DNA of 64,000 nt. Origin: Prunus persica. Lineage: Eukaryota > Streptophyta > Magnoliopsida > Rosales > Rosaceae. The translations under genes and the position numbers were made by a program. Of this stretch, positions 59,077 to 64,000 are shown one piece after another (the first letter of the stretch is position 1; the number at the start of each line of letters is the position of its first letter). The notes under the pieces were generated by a model. That model was not told where the DNA came from and searched no databases. It worked only from the letters and a program-made list of their open reading frames with translations. The stretch spans positions 7,086,672-7,150,671 of the forward strand of contig NC_034016.1 in NCBI RefSeq assembly GCF_000346465.2, read 5' to 3'.

Positions 59077-60724
59077 CTTTCTTTTTAGACTCTACGTCTG
59101 TAGAACCTAACTTATCAATTTTAGTTTCTATTGTATCCAACTGTTTTCCTATAACAATTAGACTCTGGTTGGTATAATTATTTTGCTCAAGAATCTTTCT
59201 ATTACTGTCAGTACTTTCAAAGGTTTTGAAAGGCGTGGCAGGAATAGACGCATTCTTATGCTCAATAATTATGGTTTCGACCGGAGGATGACTGGATTCA
59301 ATGACAGACTTGTCTGACATTTTCCATTTTTCCTTAGTCAAAGTTTTTAACTCATCACTAGACATATAGCGGCTTTCAACAAAATCAAGGTAGAAAATTT
59401 CAACTTGGGCTGACCGCATGTAATCTTTCCATTCACTAAAGATTTCTAGGCGGCGTTGGGCTTCTGGATAGGCTTGGTGATAACTATCCCGTCTAGACTG
59501 GTTCTCAGGGGCTTTGAGATGACTGTTTAGACGTGACCAATCAATTCTGAATTTTCTATTAAGGGTTCTTAACTGGTTATCTACTGTGGCATAGTTTTCA
59601 ACTATAAAGTCAGACTGGGTAGGTGACTCAGGGGATTCTGACTTTTCTTCTACTGAGGCCTTGCCGTAGCAGGGCTGGGTTACCTGAGAGGATCTTCTCA
59701 GGGACTCAAGCTTTAAATCTATCATGGTTTTTTCTAACTCTAGGTCTCGTTCTAGAGTTGAGGATGAGGCAGTAAAGGAGTGCCTAGCTGGGGCATGCCT
59801 TTGTGACTGACCTGGGGTTGGTAACTGGTGCAGCTGTACATTAGAATTTCGAAGAGGCTGGCTATCGAACCTAATCTTAACCGTGCCATCTAAGTACTGC
59901 TGGATATAGTCTAAATTGTTTAGACTATGTTGAATCGGAGCTGGTTGGCTCTCGGTAACTAGGGTCCAATCTGTTGGAAGGGCAACTTCTGACCATTTAA
60001 TGGTCTGGGGAACTTGAATATGGGCGTCTGAGGTGTGACTCTGGATCAGGACTGTCTGATCCTTTGGGCTTTTGTTTAAGGCCTGGAAGTTCATATTGGT
60101 TCCTGTGACCTTATAGTAAATTCTGTAAACTAATGCTAAAGGTTGGGTTCCTGGGAGGACATTATAACCTTCAGTCTTAATATTGAGAGTTAGGGTTCTC
60201 AATATATGTGGATCACTAAGGCTTACAGTGAAGTCTGGGTAACAATCAAAATGAACTGGACCGTTACACAAACTGGACTCAATTACTCCTAGCGTACTGT
60301 CACTGAACGCGGTGAACCGGGCATCGCGTAAACAGAGCAGAATGGAGGCTTTTAATCCTAATCTGGTTAGGGGCTTAACGGCAACTTGAACAAGACCAAT
60401 ATGCAGGAAATTGTTTCCATCAGTCTTGTGCTTTTTGATTGACTCAAGATTAAGCAACTGGCAAGTTTCGTGTTCTCTACTAAGAGCGTAAACTTGTTCA
60501 ACTGTTTTGACATGTGTGGTGCTATTAAAACTGGAAGGCAACCAATGTTTCTTATAAATTTTTTGACTCGGGACTTTAGGGATATTCCAATCTCTAAAAT
60601 CTAATTGTTCTTTGCAACTAGAATCATATTCAAATTGTTCTTCATTAACTATCTCAGGGAGTCGACTTATACTGGTCTTAGAACTGCTTGACTTACAGGA
60701 ATTCGACCTAAGAAAACGACTCAT
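59042..60724 (-). pseudogene. Pararetrovirus movement protein part of ORF1
   Basis: 560 residues from ATG 60724. Residues about 60-220 match the 30K-type movement protein (Caulimoviridae MP domain), including GPVHFDCYPDFTVSLSDPHI and PLALVYRIYYKVTGTNMNF. Such proteins enlarge plasmodesmata so the virus passes between cells. The C-terminal half is polar and low in recognisable motifs. It ends at 59042, overlapping the next frame by 35 bases at an A-run (59069-59074 region). In florendoviruses MP and CP-RT form one polyprotein, so a single indel probably splits it here. Confidence 0.8.
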
Positions 60725-61665
60725 GGCTACTCAAGTGTTTGACTCAAACGGACTGAGGAAGAAGATAAACAGGGACTTCCTAGACTCACCGTTTACTCTA
60801 CAAATAACCTATTAACCTTTCTCAATTTTCTGTCTCCTGCCCAGCACAAACGCCCTACCCTCGGGACTTACAGATCTAGCAAAAAGGACTCACGGGTCAG
60901 ACCTTAGAGAAAGATGAACAGACAACTTGGAGAATAAAAGAAAAGAAGAGGAAGAAGATGAAACCTTCTACTCAGATGCTTAAACCAGCCACTTGGGCGG
61001 GAATGAGTAGCAGACTTAGACAAAGACCGTAACTCTTACGGCTCTGATACCAAAACGAGGGGACACAGAGAGATAGTCGAGAAAGAAGATGAATATGATG
61101 CAGCAACTTAACTCAATATTCAGACTAATGCATATGCAGAAAATAATGCATATATGAAATTAGTCAAAATAGAATAATTTAAAAATAGCAACTTTTATTA
61201 TACTCACAAAGGTTGCAACTGCAAACTTCAACACAACTAGACTATGTACAAGCGTGATTTCTCTAAAGGTGTTTCAGAGAGAATCTTTAAAACTAAGAAA
61301 ATAAAATGCAGCTGGTAAAACCAGTTCTGCCTTACAACTGAGGCCGAAGCCTGAATTTATAGACAACTTTCAACTATGGTTTACAAAAGCAACTATGGTT
61401 GGACAGCTGTAGAAGCACGGGTGTTCAACCTGATTCAACTTTTAGCAACTGTAGAGGTAACTTTTGACTTCTGCAGATGCTCGGCTACTTTTGGTGAATT
61501 GTCAAAAAGCGAACAGTGCTTTGTCTGCTGCTTTTCGGTGATCTGACTAAAGTAAAAGCAGAGATGCTTTGTCTGCTGCTTTCACGTGGTTTGGCATCTT
61601 CTTTTGACAGAGTGATCTGTCGGCAACTACTTTTGACGAGGCTTGCTTGTCGGCAACTGAGGCAA
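60725..61665 (-). promoter_or_regulatory. Pararetrovirus intergenic region, copy B
   Basis: Same elements as copy A: TATA box TCTATAAATT (about 61363-61354), AATAAA (61199-61194) and the primer site TGGTATCAGAGCC (61052-61040). It stands directly upstream of the long movement protein frame, so this is the copy that could drive it. Confidence 0.8.
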
Positions 61666-62961
61666 TTATGGAGAGGATTCCCCTAGATCGTAGGCGTCAT
61701 AGGGATCCTGGCTGTCATCATACCAAGGCTTTGTCTTGGCAGGACTCTGCATGGGCTGGCAACTAGACGATGAGGGAGAATCATTGTCCTCATCATCATC
61801 CATCTGAGAGGCCTGGATGATCAGCTGGCGTGCAATTTCCTGGAGCTCAGCTTTAGACTTTCCTTCAACTGATAAGGATGATCTGACTGAGCCTGTAGGA
61901 GATACTGGGCGAGGAACTGGCTCCCGGGGGAGGTCATTGTAGACGTATTTGGCTATTCTGTCAACTTCAAACTTGTCCCACCATTTGACTGAGAATTGGC
62001 GGGCAAATACGCGGACATCCTTGGTAATGGCATAAGACCACTTGAGGATCCAAGGCACTTTGTATCTGGCAATAAACAGCAACTGTTTGGGGAAGAATAA
62101 ATCGACTAGAGAGAATTTGGCTTTTTTGGCATAATGGTGAATCAACTCAAGAACTGAGGCTGGTAGAATTTCATCAACTGGACCATATTTTTCCCACCAG
62201 TGAAGAAACCAGTAGGGGAAAGGGCTTTTGAACTTATTATCAAAATTAATAAACCAGGAATGACTAAAATCTTCAGATTGGTGAAGAAAGATAGTATACC
62301 AGGCTTCAATATAATCCGAATAATTATATTGTAATTTTGACTTAAGCATTTTCAACTCATAGGGATGACTACTAAAAGATTGTTGGCTGACAATTTGATG
62401 AATGTATAGAGAATGATAAAGAATGGTTTCAGGATGATCCCGATCCTTTATCGGCTTAATTTCAACTGATTGTGTCTCAAGCAATATATCTCTATAATAC
62501 TTGAGGGACTTATAAGGACTCTGGGGCATATAATGAAATCCAGGAGGGAAATAGTGTTTGGCAATTTCAACTGGATTTGCATTAATATCATATACGGACT
62601 CAATGACAAATAAATGAGAATTACTTTTAGGCAAATAAGGGGATGATTTTTTATAAGCAACTGATGGCCCTGCAGGGATTTCAACTGCAAAGGGGTCATA
62701 ACTAGAAACTAGGGTAGATTGATAACTGGGGCGAATTTGGCCAACTGTTGATCCTAAAGAGGAAAATCTGTTTGCAACTGAGATTGGGGTGGCAACTGAT
62801 AATGGGGGGTGACCCGGATAAGGAACTATTTGCTTGGGCAACTCTGGCTTAGATTGACTCATGGAGGAAGGAAGGACTCTGAGCGACTGGGATGACTGGG
62901 TTGACTTGGGCGACTTGGGCTGATTGGCTACTGCTTTTTGTTTGTCTTTCTTGGGAGCCAT
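61666..62961 (-). CDS. Pararetrovirus ORF2, unknown function, copy B
   Basis: 431-residue frame from ATG 62961, identical in predicted protein to copy A over its full length as far as I can compare. Its upstream side is rearranged: only about 53 bp before the ATG still matches copy A, after which the junction at 63015 begins. It therefore lacks the normal polymerase frame ahead of it. Confidence 0.83.
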   Translation of the reverse strand: MAPKKDKQKAVANQPKSPKSTQSSQSLRVLPSSMSQSKPELPKQIVPYPGHPPLSVATPISVANRFSSLGSTVGQIRPSYQSTLVSSYDPFAVEIPAGPSVAYKKSSPYLPKSNSHLFVIESVYDINANPVEIAKHYFPPGFHYMPQSPYKSLKYYRDILLETQSVEIKPIKDRDHPETILYHSLYIHQIVSQQSFSSHPYELKMLKSKLQYNYSDYIEAWYTIFLHQSEDFSHSWFINFDNKFKSPFPYWFLHWWEKYGPVDEILPASVLELIHHYAKKAKFSLVDLFFPKQLLFIARYKVPWILKWSYAITKDVRVFARQFSVKWWDKFEVDRIAKYVYNDLPREPVPRPVSPTGSVRSSLSVEGKSKAELQEIARQLIIQASQMDDDEDNDSPSSSSCQPMQSPAKTKPWYDDSQDPYDAYDLGESSP

Positions 62962-63014
62962 TGTGCATCCTGCAAGAATTCTCGAGTGAGAAAATCAGGA
63001 ACAGAGTTCTCACT

Positions 63015-63153
63015 CCCTGAGATAGGGTTACCATATTCAGACTAATGCATATGCAGAAAATAATGCATATATGAAATTAGTCAAAATAGAATAATTTAAA
63101 AATAGCAACTTTTATTATACTCACAAAGGTTGCAACTGCAAACTTCAACACAA
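63015..63153 (-). other. Rearranged viral junction
   Basis: In plus-strand order: GAGTTCTCACT (end of the ORF2 upstream part, to 63014); CCCTGAGATAG (63015-63025), an inverted piece matching the movement-protein start near 60646-60656; about seven bases of unknown origin; then 63033-63153, a copy of the intergenic segment around 61117-61237. From 63153 the RT/RNase H sequence (equivalent to 55370) continues. About 130 bp of polymerase end (55242-55369) is missing. Confidence 0.8.
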
Positions 63154-64000
63154 TTAGAAACTTTTGATTAAGCAAATCATCTTGAAATTTACTAATGCAT
63201 AATACAATAGCTAATATTTCTTTTTTAATAGTACTGTAATTATGCTGCGACTGAGTCCAGGTTCCAGAATGGAATCGAACAATTTGTTCTGGAGAACTTG
63301 GATTGACTTTTTGCTTAAGAATGCCACCATAACCTATGTCAGAGGCATCTGTTTCAACTATTTTGAAAGAATCAACTGACGGAATACCAAGACAGGGAAG
63401 TGTCTTGACATGAGACTTAATCTGTTTAACAACTTCAGTGTGAGTAGACGACCAAGGAGGAGGATTACTCTGCAACCTATCAAATAGGGGCTTACATTGT
63501 TTTCTCAGATTCTGATAGAAGTCAGAGATATAATTTAGAGATCCTAAAAACCTCTGGAGTTGACTCTTATCAAGAATTTGATCAGGGAACTTGTCAGCAA
63601 ACTGAATGACTCGATCAATTGGGGAGATTTGCGACTGACAAATATTGAAACCAAGAAAACGAATATTGGTTTGGAATAACTTGATCTTTTTGGCAGAAAC
63701 AACTAAACCATTTCGTTTGACAACTTGAAGGAACTTATTCAAATGTTTCCAATGTTGTTCTATTGACTCAGAAAAGATTAGAACATCATCAATATAAACA
63801 ATCGAAAACTGACTGTAGGGATTGAATATATCATTCATGATATTCTGGAATTCACTAGGAGCATTTTTCAAACCAAAGGGCATTACATTCCATTCGTAAT
63901 GACCAAAGGGAGTGACAAATGCAGTCTTATATCTATCTGACTCATCTATTTGGATTTGCCAGAAACCACTTTTCATATCAAACTTAGAATAGACAACTGC
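63153..64000 (-). pseudogene. Second RT/RNase H fragment, runs off the window
   Basis: Matches 55370-56220 nearly base for base and keeps the frame through the T-run that is shifted in the other copy (NYSTIKKEILAIVLCISKF). Contains MPFGLKNAPSEFQ, YIDDVLIF and VETDASDIGYGGIL. After QKFLI the frame enters the rearranged intergenic piece, adding a foreign tail to 63077, so the RNase H end is lost. Confidence 0.85.

Larger units (their letters stand above)
52865..64000 (-). mobile_element. Endogenous pararetrovirus (Caulimoviridae, florendovirus-like), head-to-tail, over one genome
   Basis: Minus-strand order from the right edge: RT fragment, rearranged junction, ORF2, intergenic region, movement protein, CP-protease-RT-RNase H, ORF2 again, intergenic region again, then the first 23 codons of a second movement protein, ending in CACTA 3. 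The spacing of repeated parts (53893 against 61666) gives a genome unit of 7773 bp, in the florendovirus range. There is no integrase and no LTR of retrotransposon type. MP-CP-PR-RT-RH plus a separate ORF2 fits Florendovirus; petuviruses lack ORF2. The insert continues beyond the window. Frameshifts and rearrangements are present, as is usual in integrated copies. Confidence 0.87.

Noticed and set aside
52865..64000. Ordinary LTR retrotransposon with ORF2/intergenic repeats as LTRs
   Set aside because: No integrase, a 30K-type movement protein is present, the primer site and TATA are inside the repeated region, and the repeat contains a protein-coding ORF; the order is that of a caulimovirid.

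Overview
The window is nuclear DNA of a flowering plant, almost certainly a eudicot. The evidence is a plant calcium-dependent protein kinase with a typical intron layout, plant-type CACTA and Ty3/gypsy (Tat-like) elements, an endogenous plant pararetrovirus, and an insert of plant mitochondrial DNA carrying nad1 and matR sequence. A woody Rosaceae host is my guess only. Just one host gene is well supported: the kinase at 20144-24596. Nearly everything else is mobile or transferred DNA in nested layers.

Layout. 1-5564: CACTA transposon 1 (plus strand; left end outside the window). 5793-16914: a complete Tat-like gypsy retrotransposon with two 702-bp LTRs and a 5-bp target duplication. It holds a decayed gag-pol, an array of hairpin-forming repeats and an antisense coiled-coil gene with its own TATA box. 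16915-20100: remnants (two LTR-like repeats and a LINE 3' end with poly(A)). 20144-24596: the kinase, seven coding exons. 24861-25516: a TAA-flanked MITE. About 27040-30250: 5' LTR plus gag-protease of a second gypsy element. About 30840-36660: a block of mitochondrial origin with nad1 last exon, group II intron domain V and the matR 3' end, plus a retrotransposon gag scrap and a 59-nt piece of nuclear 18S rDNA. 37022-38390: a third gypsy fragment. 38391-40013: part of a minus-strand LTR element. About 40345-45470: CACTA 2, heavily decayed. 46480-47690: a fourth gypsy fragment (RNase H, minus strand). 47710-52864: CACTA 3 (minus strand), cut at its 5' side by the virus. 52865-64000: endogenous pararetrovirus, minus strand, more than one genome length in head-to-tail order; the repeat unit is about 7.77 kb.

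How parts relate. CACTA 1 and 3 are near-identical and each has what the other lacks. CACTA 3 keeps an apparently intact three-exon transposase (predicted 1056 aa) but has lost its 5' terminus. CACTA 1 has a stop codon at the start of exon 2. The pararetrovirus has movement protein, then coat/protease/RT/RNase H, then a separate 431-aa ORF2 of unknown function, with one intergenic region carrying a TATA box, poly(A) signal and tRNA-Met primer site. That order is what is known of florendoviruses (Caulimoviridae). Both ORF2 copies look identical in protein, while the intergenic copies differ at a few bases and the polymerase copies carry different lesions.

Limits: all similarity calls are by eye. 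Element borders marked 'about' are approximate, and family names rest on remembered motif patterns.
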